Positions 35,061-45,820 of a DNA stretch of 64,000 nucleotides are shown piece after piece. Each line of letters opens with the position of its first letter. Position 1 is the stretch's first letter. The notes under the pieces are model-generated. The model searched no databases and was not told where the DNA came from. It saw only the letters and a program-made list of their open reading frames with translations. The stretch is taken from positions 28,938-92,937 of the forward strand of contig MU831992.1 in assembly GCA_029204225.1 (NCBI GenBank), given 5' to 3'. The DNA comes from Diphasiastrum complanatum. Taxonomy: Eukaryota > Streptophyta > Lycopodiopsida > Lycopodiales > Lycopodiaceae. A program made the position numbers and the translations under genes.

Positions 35061-35720
35061 TTTTCGAGCAAATTTTTTTTTATTTTTTTTCTCGATTATC
35101 GCAAATATCACTTCTGTGCACACTTTACTTGTCTTGTTTAAGACCAATAACATTACACATGCACAAGACCGATATCAGCCTTTAGAGTCCGTGCATATCG
35201 GTTTCGTGCGTCGATAGTATAATTGCTTCTTCAGATATAGGCTCCTCTCACACATAACCGATATTACCTGATGGCCTCCACATCTCGTGAGACCTTGTTG
35301 TCCACATTTCTCACAGAGTTTGGTATAACAAAGTGCACTGAGTACTTTAAATATCTCTTCCGCCCTTTCTTGCATGTGTTCAATACAACACAACAGAGTC
35401 CAGATGTTTTTATGACCACTACGTTAGATTTAGGGATATAATCAGTATCTCTCTAATATTTTTGGGTAATTTGTCCTTTATGCATTTTAGTAGCCTTGTG
35501 CATTATTTCCCACAGTATAAACTTCTTCACCAATTTAAGAAGTCCACTCAGTGTAATATATGTAAAAGAAAATGTCGTTATCTTGAGTATCAAAGTAAAC
35601 TTTTTTGGTGATTTGACCAGGGGACGTACTTTAAAATAAAGAAGAGTCCATGAAAGAGAGAGAGTAAAGAGGCTCGAACAACCACGCCGTACTTGTATTG
35701 GTGGGAATTGTAATAATGGT
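35061..35720. other. No gene recognised
   Basis: Mixed sequence downstream of the TATA box at 35048 with only short, unsupported frames. Confidence 0.5.
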
Positions 35721-36147
35721 TGTAAGGCCCAAGTTAAGGGAATAAGGACCCAAATGTTAATTGGAGATACTAAAGGCCCACTATAAATAGAGGAGGTCAT
35801 GATAATTTGGAGACTATTCTACTTTAATGATTTTTAAGCTTTTGGTGATCTTGAAGCTTCTCTTTTAGAGCTTTAATGATAGTATTTGTGGTTCATGTGC
35901 CTACAATCACATGAGAGCTATGATCATGCTCTAGTTTCATGCCTTATCTTGTGAATGATTAATAATGATGAATAATGGATCCTTACTTTGCCTATTTTGG
36001 TGAAGTTTTGTTATATTTGTCTAGTTTCTTGAATTCTTGAGTATTTTTTTGATTTTTTGCATTTCCATTATAATTTGATGTTAATGACTGGATTAGATAT
36101 TTGAATGCTAAGGTTGGCACGTGAAAATTTTGGTTGGCACATGAACA
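35721..36147 (+). repeat. copia LTR
   Basis: Runs from TGTAAGGCCC to GAACA, about 427 bp, with TATAAATAG near 35783, followed by a primer site (TAGTATCAGAGC, 36151-36162). Both borders are inferred from the TG...CA ends and the primer site. No matching second LTR is in the window. Confidence 0.6.
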
Positions 36148-37567
36148 TTTTAGTATCAGAGCATTAGATCCTTTCTCCATCAAATTTGGTGGTTTTCTTT
36201 AAGTTTTGGTGATTTTTTCTTCTAGTTTTCTTGTTTTTTTCAATTTTCAACATGTTTTGGTGTAATTTGTGACCAATTAATCTTTATTTTTGGTGTGATT
36301 TCTTATTGTTAATCGGTAGATCTTTCTTTTAGCTTCTTGGAGGTACTAAGATTTTTTGATTTGGAGCTAATGACCAACTTATAACTATTTTTGTGATTTC
36401 CTTCCAATTTTAGTTAGTTAAGCTTTTGCAGTCTGTTAACTCCATTTTTTGCTGTACTTTTGAAAACATTTCATGATTGTAATTTTATAGGATTGTGGAT
36501 CTCAGTCTCAGCTTGAATCTGAGCCAATTTTCATCCAATTTGGTGGAGAATTGACAAAGTTATGACAATTCTTGTGGAAGAGGTCTAATTATAGTTTTTG
36601 GTAGAATTTTTGGCAGAGAAGTACTTCAACTCTTCGTTTTTGGAAGTTTTGGCCCTTTGTAAATTTTTTCAGACTTTGCATTTTGAAGTTTTTTTAAAAT
36701 AAAAATATATATTTTCTGCCACACGTGTGAGCAATTACTCACCCCTGTTATTTTTGTTGAATTCACACGTGTGGATTGTCCACAACATGTACTTGTGATC
36801 TCCTAAGGTGTGTAGATGCACCAAGATCAAGACTAGATTGAGATTCAAGATCTATCTTTGATTCTATGGCAAAAACACACTACTACATGCATTCAATCAC
36901 TTCCAACTCTCACTCACACGTGTGGGAAGTATTAAAAAATTATTCTAGGTAAAAACAAGATGCTCTCCTCGGGTAGAGAGAGAAAAACCATCATGAGCTC
37001 TCGGGTAGAGAGAGAAAGACTTAAAATCCACATAATCACCAAATCAATTAGATCCAAATGAGGAGTACAATGATATTAGTAGATCCACGAGCTACCACTA
37101 TGCTTAACTATGATTGGACCACACTTTGCCACCTCTTAATCCTATTGGACCATTGATCCATGCACCTCTAAATTCTATTGGACCATTTTCAAGCAAACCT
37201 CAAATTCTATTGGACCACTCATGGTTCCACCTCTAAATCCTATTGGACCTCTTAAACTTCATCAAACAAAAGCATTACACTTGTCTACACTCTAATTGGC
37301 ACAAGTTTGGCCTCCTACTCTATTTTGGCTCAATAGTGGCATTACAAGTGGAAATGGATAATTTGCCATCTATGCCAATTTTGACCCTATCAACATCCTA
37401 CACCTAAATGCTTGACTATAAAATTCTATGAGACCCCTATATCAAACATTTTTATTTACTTTGCATGTGTCCATTAAACTTTGTGCATGCCTTGCATGTC
37501 ACTATGGATCACTTACAATTAATGCATGTGAGTTGCCACGAGTTTCTACAAGCATAATCATGCTAAT
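36148..37567 (+). other. Leader or internal part of a copia element, no gene
   Basis: Follows the primer site at 36151-36162. It contains two palindromic G-box sites near 36720 and 36764, one near 36913, and a tandem repeat array at 37109-37258. No Gag is recognised before the 37568 insertion. Confidence 0.5.
37109..37258. repeat. Imperfect tandem array, period about 33 bp
   Basis: Four to five units each contain (C)TATTGGACCA and most end in an ACCTCTAAAT-like phrase. Confidence 0.8.
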
Positions 37568-37970
37568 TGTGAAAATTGTCAACATTTCCTAGCTAGTTTG
37601 AGACCTAAATTGGCTAAAATTGTAAATAGTTTTGGTTCTGGAGTTTCACACGTGTGAACCAGGCCACAATGTTTTTATTTACTGTATTTTTTCAGTATGA
37701 TGAAGTGTCAAACTTCATACCCTTCAAAATGAGATCATTTTGATGTATTTTGGTCATATAAGCCATTTTTAGCTATTTTTCCTATATAGGGAATATCTAG
37801 GGTCAAGTACCTTCTAGAGAGAGGAGAGAGAGTCATCTTCCTCATCCATAAATAGTAGGGAAGTCGTGGAGAACAGGTTGGAGAAACCTTTTGTATGCTT
37901 CATTGAGATCAATAGATCATTGTCATTGTTTCTTCCTCCATTGAGAGCATTGTTGTGTGTATTGTCTTCA
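37568..37970 (+). repeat. 5' LTR of the intact copia element
   Basis: 403 bp with TCACACGTGTGA at 37646-37657 and a GAGAGAGGAGAGAGAG run near 37815-37830. A TATA-like CCTATATAGGG lies near 37782. Confidence 0.93.
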
Positions 37971-38232
37971 AATTGGTCACTTGCTGGAAAGTTTGAGAGC
38001 TTAAGCAAGAGTGTGTTCAGGTTGGTTTGATTTTGTAATCCATTCTTAGTGTGTGCAAAGTGTTGCATGTGTTTCAATCTTCCTTTCTATGCTTGGAAAC
38101 CATCTAGGTTCAAGATAGAAGTGTTTTAGGGTCCTAAATCTTCATAGATCTCTTTATCTATCATTTGTTGAGAGAAAAGTGAGTGCTAAGTGCTTTAGGA
38201 CAGAACCTAAAAGTTGAAGAAACATTAGAATC

Positions 38233-41200
38233 ATGGCTTCCAATGGTGGGATCATGCTAGAGTCTAGTGAAAGGTTGAATTCATCAAACTACTCTACTTG
38301 GAAAGTGAGGATGGAGTCCTTACTTGAGTTGAATGAACTCATGGACATAGTTGCAGAAATTGAAGAGAGACCTCTCACACTTCAAGAGCAACAAAGGTTT
38401 GATAAGAAGGCCAAAAGGGCTCTTCATATCATTAAAATGAATGTTACAAATGAACTTCTCAAGGAAGTTGGAAAGTGTCAAAGTGCAAGTGAGGCATGGA
38501 ATGCCTTAAAGAAGCTCTTTGAATCAAAGTCCACATCTAGGGTATTGACCCTAAGGAGACAAATATTTTCTAGTAGGCAAAGAGAGGGTGAAAGTGCTCA
38601 TGCATTTATCTTGAGAGTTAAGTCCCTAAGTGATGATTTAGCATGCATTGATGAGAACATAAAAGATGGTGAAATAGTCCAAGTTATGTTGAATGGTTTG
38701 CTAAATGAACATGCTAACCTTGTGCAAAGTTTTGCCATTCAAAGAGTCTTGCCAAGTGTGGTTGACTTGCAAGAAATCTTATTGGCTGAAGAACATAGGT
38801 TGCAATCAAAGCTTGATGGTGCATCCTTGCAAGGTGGAGGTGAAGAGGCTTTCTTCACAAAAGGCAAATTCAAGGGCAAAGGTAAAGGCAAAGGGAAATG
38901 GTCCAAAGGTGGTAACTTTGATCATGATGATCACTCTTCCTCTTCCTCTTCTACTAAGAACAATAAGTCAAAGTTCAAGTGCTTTTATTGTGGGATAAAA
39001 GGTCATTTTGCAAATGAATGTTATAAGAAGAAAAGAGAGCAAGGAGAGAGGCAAGGAAATCTTACAATAGATGAGGAAGAACATAACACATGTGAATCAC
39101 TTGTTATGACTTCAAGTTTGTTAGCCAACATAGATGATAATGATCCTTGGTGGATTGATAGTGGAGCCTCATCTCACATGACAAGACATAAGGAATACTT
39201 TACATCCTTATTGTCTTATGAGGGAGAAGGTAACATCATCTACACTGCAAATGATGGTCAATGTGACATCAAAGGCATAGGCACTATTCCTATTTCCCTT
39301 TCAACAAATAGGAAAGCAAATCTTGAAAATGTTTTGTACATTCCTTCAATCACTAAGAATTTGCTTAGTGTAAGTCAAATGATTGACAAAGGACTTGATG
39401 TGGAGTTCATTGGAGATGCATGTTTGATAAGTAAATGTGGATCCTTGATTGCTCAAGGTAGGAGGCATGGTAAACTTTTCAAGCTTGATGCATGTGTGAT
39501 CTCTAATCATGAAGGATGTATGGCTAGGGAGCAATTGACAAACCAAGAAGTTTGGCACAAGAGGTTGGGCCATCCCAACTTCAAATCTTTGGAGGTAATG
39601 GCAAAGAAAGAGCTTGTTCTTGGTCTCCCTAAAAGTCTTGTTGCAAACAATAGTGTTTGTGAACATTGTGCCTTGTCTAAATCTCATAGACTTGCTTATT
39701 CTAGATCTACTTCTAGATCTAAAGAAGCTTTTCAACTTGTGCATTCTGATATTCATTCTTCTAGTACAACTAGCAATGGTGGGGCAAAGATGTATGCAAC
39801 TTTCATTGATGACTTTAGTAGGTATACTTGGATCTATCTTCTTAAAAGTAAGGATGAAGTGTTTGCTGCATTTGTCAAGTTCAAGAATGAAATGGAAAGC
39901 CAATTCAATACAAAGATCAAATGCTTAAGATCTGATAATGGAGGGGAATACACCTCAAATAGGTTCAAAGACTTTTGTATAGCACATGGGATTAAGAGGG
40001 AGATGTCTAGTCCTAGGACTCCACAACAGAATGGAGTGGCCGAGAGGAAGAATAGAACCCTTTGTGAATGTGCCAAGGCAATGAGACTACATGCTAATCT
40101 TGCTAAGTCTTTTTGGGGGGAAGCTTTAGCATGTGCTAACTATCTATGTAATAGATGGACAAGTGCTTCCTTGGATGGTAAAACTCCTCATGAGGTTCTT
40201 TATGGTAGAAGGCCGAGTGTCAAGCATTGTAGGATCTTTGGATATACATGTTTTGTCAATATCACACTTGATGATAGAACTAAAGAAGATCCTTCATCAA
40301 AGAAGGGTGTGTTTGTTGGCTATAGTGAAGTAAGCAAGGCTTACAAAGTGTACATTCCTTCTACAAAGAAAGTTGTCATAAGTAGGGATGTCATCTTTCA
40401 TGAAGAGAATGTTTCCAATGTTGTTGATGTTGATGTTGATGTGCCTACTAATCATCATGATGTGCAAGATGTCTTGGATGAAGATGGAGATGCCACTCCA
40501 AAGCAAACTTCAAGGAAGACTCAAAGGCAAAGGGCTAAGCCATCAAGGCTAACCTATGATGAAAAAGGAAAGCAAGTGGTGGACAACTCTAACTTTGCTT
40601 TTCTTACCTCTTTTGATGAACCAACTTGTGTAGGTGAAGCAATTCAAAAGAAGGAATGGATCCAAGCCATGGATCATGAGCATCAAGCACTCATCAAAAG
40701 CAACACATGGAGGTTGGTAAAGCTTCCAAAGGACAAGAAGACAATTGGTTGTAAGTGGATCTTCAAGATCAAGACAAATCAAGATGGATCAATCAACAAG
40801 TACAAGGCAAGGTTGGTGGCAAAGGGGTATGCTCAAGAATATGGTATTGACTATGATGAGACCTTTGCACCCGTGGCAAAGATGGTAACTATTCGAATCC
40901 TAATCTCTCTTGCAACTCTTTATGATTGGGATATGTGGCAAATGGATGTTACTAATGCCTTCTTGAATGGTGATCTTGAAGAAGATATTTACATGGAGCA
41001 ACCCGAGGGCTATGTTTCACATGATGAGCCTAATCATGTGTGCTATCTCCAAAAGAGTTTGTATGGGCTAAAGCAAGCACCAAGGAGTTGGTATGCTAAG
41101 CTCAATTCCTTCTTACTTTCTCAAAACTTTGTTATGAGTGAGTATGATCATTCTCTCTACTTTAGATTGAATGAAAATGATATCACTTTACTTTTGATCT

Positions 41201-42186
41201 ATGTTGATGACATTATCTTAAGTGGTGGTAACAATCTAGATATAGATGAAATCAAGATGGCACTCAAAAGAGAGTTTGAAATTCAAGATCTTGGTAAACT
41301 TCATTATATCTTAGGAATAGAGATTATTAGAACTTCTAAATCTACATTCATATGTCAAGAAAAGTATGTTAACTCTATTCTAAAAAGGTTTCATATGGAA
41401 GATTGTAAAGTTGTTTCTACTCCTATGGAATCAAATGTAAAGCTAACTACAAGAAGTAATGAAAGATCCTTCAAGGACATTACTCTCTATAGAAAGCTAA
41501 TAGGATCTCTTATATGGTTAACCATCACAAGACCTGATCTAAGCTTTGTGGTTGGTAAACTAAGTCAATTTATGCAAGATCCTAGTGAGGCTCATTGGAA
41601 GCTAGGAAAGAGAGTACTTAGATACATCTCGGGATCTAGAGATTTTGGCATCTTGTATGGAGGTACTACACCTAACCTTTGTGGATTTTCAGATTCAGAT
41701 TTTGCAGGTGATCAAATGGATAGGAAGTCAACAAGTGCCTTTGCAATCTATCTTGGAGATGGAGTGGTCTCATGGCTATCAAAGAAGCAACCAACTATCT
41801 CTCTATCTTCCACCGAAGCCGAGTACAAGGCATTAACAACATGCACCAAGGAGATTCTTTGGATCAAGAGGATGTTATTGGATCTTCACTTGCTGGAACC
41901 AGAGAAGACTCCAATCATACTTTGTGATAACCTTTCAGCCCAAAGCTTGGCAAGCAATCCTGTTTTTCATGCAAGGAGCAAGCACATTGAGATTGCTCAC
42001 CATTTTGTGAGAGATCAAGTCATTGCCAAAGAGGTGGAGCTTCAACATGTCTCTTCAAAGGAGTGTGTGGCTGATATCTTCACCAAACCATTGGGAAAGG
42101 ACCTATATTTAATGCATAGATCTAATCTTGGAATGTGCTCAAAGACTATGTTGAAACTAGCATCCAATGTTGAAGAGGGAGTGTGA
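38233..42186 (+). CDS. copia Gag-Pol polyprotein, intact
   Basis: 1317 residues starting MASNGGIMLESSERLN. Domains in order: Gag (about 1-200), Lys/Gly-rich stretch, CCHC knuckle CFYCGIKGHFANEC (about 249-262), aspartic protease WIDSGASSHMT (Asp about 308), GAG-pre-integrase (HKRLGHPNFKSL), integrase triad in VHSDIH (about 503), LRSDNGG (about 566) and NGVAERKNRTL (about 603), linker, reverse transcriptase with FLNGDLEEDIYMEQPEG and YVDD (about 990), and RNase H with SDSDFAGD, STEAEYKAL and CDNLSAQ (about 1153, 1193, 1230). All catalytic residues are present and there is no stop or frameshift. One ORF encodes everything, as in plant copia elements. Confidence 0.95.
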   Translation: MASNGGIMLESSERLNSSNYSTWKVRMESLLELNELMDIVAEIEERPLTLQEQQRFDKKAKRALHIIKMNVTNELLKEVGKCQSASEAWNALKKLFESKSTSRVLTLRRQIFSSRQREGESAHAFILRVKSLSDDLACIDENIKDGEIVQVMLNGLLNEHANLVQSFAIQRVLPSVVDLQEILLAEEHRLQSKLDGASLQGGGEEAFFTKGKFKGKGKGKGKWSKGGNFDHDDHSSSSSSTKNNKSKFKCFYCGIKGHFANECYKKKREQGERQGNLTIDEEEHNTCESLVMTSSLLANIDDNDPWWIDSGASSHMTRHKEYFTSLLSYEGEGNIIYTANDGQCDIKGIGTIPISLSTNRKANLENVLYIPSITKNLLSVSQMIDKGLDVEFIGDACLISKCGSLIAQGRRHGKLFKLDACVISNHEGCMAREQLTNQEVWHKRLGHPNFKSLEVMAKKELVLGLPKSLVANNSVCEHCALSKSHRLAYSRSTSRSKEAFQLVHSDIHSSSTTSNGGAKMYATFIDDFSRYTWIYLLKSKDEVFAAFVKFKNEMESQFNTKIKCLRSDNGGEYTSNRFKDFCIAHGIKREMSSPRTPQQNGVAERKNRTLCECAKAMRLHANLAKSFWGEALACANYLCNRWTSASLDGKTPHEVLYGRRPSVKHCRIFGYTCFVNITLDDRTKEDPSSKKGVFVGYSEVSKAYKVYIPSTKKVVISRDVIFHEENVSNVVDVDVDVPTNHHDVQDVLDEDGDATPKQTSRKTQRQRAKPSRLTYDEKGKQVVDNSNFAFLTSFDEPTCVGEAIQKKEWIQAMDHEHQALIKSNTWRLVKLPKDKKTIGCKWIFKIKTNQDGSINKYKARLVAKGYAQEYGIDYDETFAPVAKMVTIRILISLATLYDWDMWQMDVTNAFLNGDLEEDIYMEQPEGYVSHDEPNHVCYLQKSLYGLKQAPRSWYAKLNSFLLSQNFVMSEYDHSLYFRLNENDITLLLIYVDDIILSGGNNLDIDEIKMALKREFEIQDLGKLHYILGIEIIRTSKSTFICQEKYVNSILKRFHMEDCKVVSTPMESNVKLTTRSNERSFKDITLYRKLIGSLIWLTITRPDLSFVVGKLSQFMQDPSEAHWKLGKRVLRYISGSRDFGILYGGTTPNLCGFSDSDFAGDQMDRKSTSAFAIYLGDGVVSWLSKKQPTISLSSTEAEYKALTTCTKEILWIKRMLLDLHLLEPEKTPIILCDNLSAQSLASNPVFHARSKHIEIAHHFVRDQVIAKEVELQHVSSKECVADIFTKPLGKDLYLMHRSNLGMCSKTMLKLASNVEEGV

Positions 42187-42584
42187 AAATTGTCAACATT
42201 TCCTAGCTAGTTTGAGGCCTAAATTGGCTAAAATTGTAAATAGTTTTGGTTCTGGAGTTTCACACGTGTGAACCAGGCCACAATGTTTTTATTTACTGTA
42301 TTTTTTCAGTATGATGAAGTGTCAAACTTCATACCCTTCAAAATGAGATCATTTTGATGTATTTTGGTCATATAAGCCATTTTTAGCTATTTTTCCTATA
42401 TAGGGAATATCTAGGGTCAAGTACCTTCTAGAGAGAGGAGAGAGAGTCATCTTCCTCATCCATAAATAGTAGGGAAGTCGTGGAGAACAGGTTGGAGAAA
42501 CCTTTTGTATGCTTCATTGAGATCAATAGATCATTGTCATTGTTTCTTCCTCCATTGAGAGCATTGTTGTGTGTATTGTCTTCA
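42182..42584 (+). repeat. 3' LTR of the intact copia element
   Basis: 403 bp, matching 37568-37970 with one difference seen. The palindrome recurs at 42260-42271. The last four codons of Gag-Pol overlap the purine tract and LTR start. Confidence 0.93.
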
Positions 42585-42989
42585 AGCTATTGTGTATGAT
42601 CTTCGGTGCTTTCCAAAAGTGGTAGGCTGATGTATTATGGACTGTATAATGCTATTTTGGACCGCACTTGATGTTTATGGAAGTTTCCATTTGTGATAAA
42701 TGCTTTTTGATCAAGTTCTTTGCATTCTAGGTAGCATAGAATGTGTTGCCAATTCCTAGCTTATGTAGTTTGGAGTGCAAGCATTCAAGCCAATGATCTT
42801 GGAGTTTAGATCCACTTAGGATCTGTATTTTTCACACTAATTCTATGTCTACAAACTATATGCAAGTTGCATTTATCAAACTGGATAATATATAACCATG
42901 TAGCTCGAGTTCTATGTAGGCCAAACTTGGCATTTTGCATTAATGAGCTACATACTTGCATGGTACAACATTTGTAGCAAGCCAAGAAA
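42585..42989. other. Flank of the intact element, no gene
   Basis: About 400 bp with no recognised feature. It should continue the copia leader present left of 37568. Confidence 0.5.
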
Positions 42990-44520
42990 TCATATGGATT
43001 GTTTTTCAATTTTAACAATCTTGATATCAAAGACTATCTTGATCTTTTTTAGGCTAGTTACTCTCTCAAGGATGTAAGTGTCCACTTTGGATGCTTCACT
43101 TAATCTCAAGAGGAGTTTACAATTTGCCTCAAAACATGTGAAAACATGATTTTCAAAAAAGTGAGTACCAAGCTCAATCTTGTTCTTACTAGAACCAGGA
43201 GCATACTTTTGACAATACAATATCTTGCTTTCAAAAAGTATTGGAAACATATCTAAGTCAATAATGACAAGAAACATGTCCATACCATAAGCATCATACA
43301 AAACTAGTATAGCTTTTCTTGAACTTTGAGATCCAAAAAATTCAATGAAGCAAGATAGCATTTCAAGCAAAGAAAGAGAAGCATATATGAATGTGTTGTA
43401 GTAGATACAACATGAAGGATGCCCCTCTTTGCCACATAAGGTGAGCCATAAAGACTCGGCCATGCATCTTGAAGATCTTCTTGAAATCATATGAAGAAGA
43501 AACTCCTCCTCACACCTTGGCCCCATCATAACTTGAATACCTTCAAAAAAGATAACTTGTGATGCTTCTTGAGAAGCCTTGATCTCGGCCACTTCCAAGA
43601 TTGAATCTTCATGCAACATGACATCTCTATTCATGATCACATTTGAAATAGAGAGTGTAAAGACACTAAAGGCCTCCTTGATGGATGAGTATCCAATCAT
43701 GATCCATGAGCTTGGATCATCCTTCCTCCTTGTTTCCAAGGAAATATGTGCAAAGCAAGCACTACCAAGTTCACTAAGGTGATCAACCTTAGGCTTCATC
43801 TTGAATAAAACTTCATATGGTGCTATTCCTTCAAGAGCTCCAATACTCCTCAAAGCTTTGATCTTCAATGAGAATTTCTTCTCAACATATGCTTTGAATA
43901 ATAAGGAATAATCATACACCATAATACTTGAAGAGAGAAGATATGTGCATCTTGTGTGATCATTCTCCTTTGAAATATTGGACATATAAGAAATGTCAAG
44001 AGATTTTACACTCTCACTTGGATCCAGTTTGTAGATGCCTTCAAATCTTGATCCATATGCAAGGATCTCACCATCCTTCTTGATCACACAATTGTCAATA
44101 TTGAAATTGACATCAAAGTCACTATCAAGAAGTTGGCCAACACTTAAGATGTTCTTTGTAAGCTTTGGGACAAAAAGAACATTGTTGAGAAAGAGATCTT
44201 TAGAAGATGAAAGCTTCAAGGGAATAATCCCTACTCCTTCAATATTGCACTCATGCTTACTTGCAATGTATATGGTCTTCTTGACTCCATCATAAGGCAT
44301 AATAGATGAAAAAAAGTGCTTGGAGCCACACATATGTGAAGATGCTCCACTATCAATATACCATAGGTCGTCCTTCTTGAAAGGAGTAGATGAGAAACTA
44401 GAGACCATAAGATATCCCTCTCCATCACTTGCAATAGTGTCTTCCTTCTCATTGGTAATGGTGGCTTTGCTTGAGTTGATTCTTCTTCTTGAAGCTGATG
44501 TGAAATAGATCTTGTTTTAG
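42990..44520 (-). pseudogene. copia derivative with in-frame loss of integrase core and RT
   Basis: The open frame 44408-42990 (472 residues) is preceded by about 35 in-frame codons. It has a protease site (LWYIDSGASSHMC), a VLFVPKLTKNILSVGQLL block, then LKIKALRS joined directly to APYEVLFKMKPKVDHL, so the integrase core is removed in frame. After the RRSSRCMAESLWLTLCGKEG linker comes one copy of the unknown module also found twice at 4870-5890 (SRKAILVLYDAYG, then CKLLLRLSEASKVDTYI and SLK). RT and RNase H are absent. The matching Gag half lies in opposite orientation at 44662-45480. A frame this long after such losses suggests that the truncated protein is the element's normal product, or a recent origin. 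Confidence 0.7.
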
Positions 44521-44661
44521 AGAGATTTGTGTAGCTAGTGAGAATCAATTCACAAATAGTTGCAAGATCTTTCATAGGAGGAGATAGTACTCTATTATTG
44601 GATCCTATTGAGAGTGTGTAGCAACATTTACTGTTCATCATTTGAGTTTTCTTCACTTCAA

Positions 44662-45480
44662 ATGTCTTCAATGGGTTCATCCTTGTTGGAACCAAGTGAA
44701 AGATTGTCCACTTCAAACTATTCAATTTGGAAAATGAGGATGGAGTCTATCTTGATCCTTCAAGAGATGATGGACATAGTTATTGGCCTTGAAGAAGAAC
44801 CACAAGTTCTTCAAGAGGGTCAAAAATACAAAAAGAGAGCTAGGATGGCTCTCCACTACATTAAGATGAATGTCTCTAATGAGATATTGAGGGAGATAGG
44901 TACTTGTACAACAACCAAAGAAGCTTGGGATTGTCTCAAGACTATCTATGAGGCTAAGATTACCTCTAGGCTTCTCACTCTTAGGAATCAAATCTTTCAA
45001 AGTAGCCAAAAGAGTGATGAGAGTGCATCTAGTTATGTTTTGAGAGTAAAAGGTATTCATAGAGAACTTGCTTGTATTGGTGATTCAATCAATCAAAATG
45101 AGCTAGTTCAAGTCATTCTCAATGGCTTGAGAAGTGAACTTGATAACCTTGTCCAATCCTATGCCATTAAGGAGGAGCTACCAAGTTTGGAGGCTCTCCA
45201 AAGTGTGCAGATTTCAGAAGAATCAAGACAAGAGTACAAGCTCTTGAGGATGGACAAGCTCTCTCACTCACTCATAATGATGGCAAAGCTCTCTTTTCCA
45301 AAAATAAGCACAAAGGGAGGAGCAAGAACCAACATCAACAATCCTCAAGCAAGGACAAAGTCAAATCCAAAGACAAAGATGAGGAGGAAGATGATTCCTC
45401 TAATGCTTCATCATCCAAGCTCAAGAAGAAGAAGATCAAGTGCTTTTATTGTGGCAAGAAAGGCCATTATGCCAATTTTG
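44662..45480 (+). pseudogene. copia Gag, ends inside the zinc knuckle
   Basis: The start is taken at MSSMGSSLLEP (ATG 44662) because paralogous Gags start the same way. It shows SNYSIWKMRMES, LLTLRNQIFQSSQKS, YVLRVKGIHREL and VILNGLRSELDNLVQSY. A one-base frame change near 45270 shifts it to the frame with SSSKLKKKKIKCFYCGKKGHYAN. It then breaks before the last knuckle Cys, at about 45478, into unrelated sequence. The next part of a normal Gag-Pol, from just after the knuckle, is what starts at 44520 on the other strand. Confidence 0.8.
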
Positions 45481-45820
45481 TGAAGAAGGTCCCTGCCAAA
45501 ATTTGGGTGGAACTGAACAAGGGAAAGTGGATTTCTACTAATACGCACTCTAAATTCTACTATATAAGGGCTGACTTCGAGTCATTTGTCACATTTGTTG
45601 GCGAAGCTCTGCTCAAATTTTTACTGAAATTTCCAAGTTTTCTATTTGCGACCAAAATTTCTACAAGCTATCATCTACTCATACTGAACACAGATTTGTG
45701 TTTTGAACTACAGTTCTTGCCATCCAATACTCGTTATTCACAGTTTTTTGTCGTTTATATACCTTTTTATCTTTTCCACCATTTTTCTCACTTTTTTGCC
45801 CTTTAACTATCACTGCTAAC
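45481..45820 (+). promoter_or_regulatory. Probable promoter/leader of the coiled-coil element, copy A
   Basis: CTATATAAGGG near 45561 is a credible TATA box on the plus strand, about 260 bp before the first coding segment at 45821. An old LTR is the likely source. The 108-codon frame here has no supported identity. Confidence 0.4.

Larger units (their letters stand above)
37568..42584 (+). mobile_element. Complete, apparently intact Ty1/copia retrotransposon
   Basis: 5017 bp with 403-bp LTRs at 37568-37970 and 42182-42584, both TGTGAAAATTG...GTCTTCA. I found one difference between them (AGACCT/AGGCCT), so it inserted recently. A short leader leads to a single 1317-codon Gag-Pol frame, and GAAGAGGGAG precedes the 3' LTR as polypurine tract. 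The flanks (GCTAAT left, AGCTAT right) give only an imperfect target duplication. The usual TGGTATCAGAGC is not seen after the 5' LTR, where AATTGGTCACTTGC occurs instead, so the primer is unclear. It may be autonomous and could supply enzymes to others. Confidence 0.93.

Noticed and set aside
37109-37258. Possible CRISPR-like array
   Set aside because: Repeats are imperfect, contiguous and without unique spacers, and the context is a plant retroelement.
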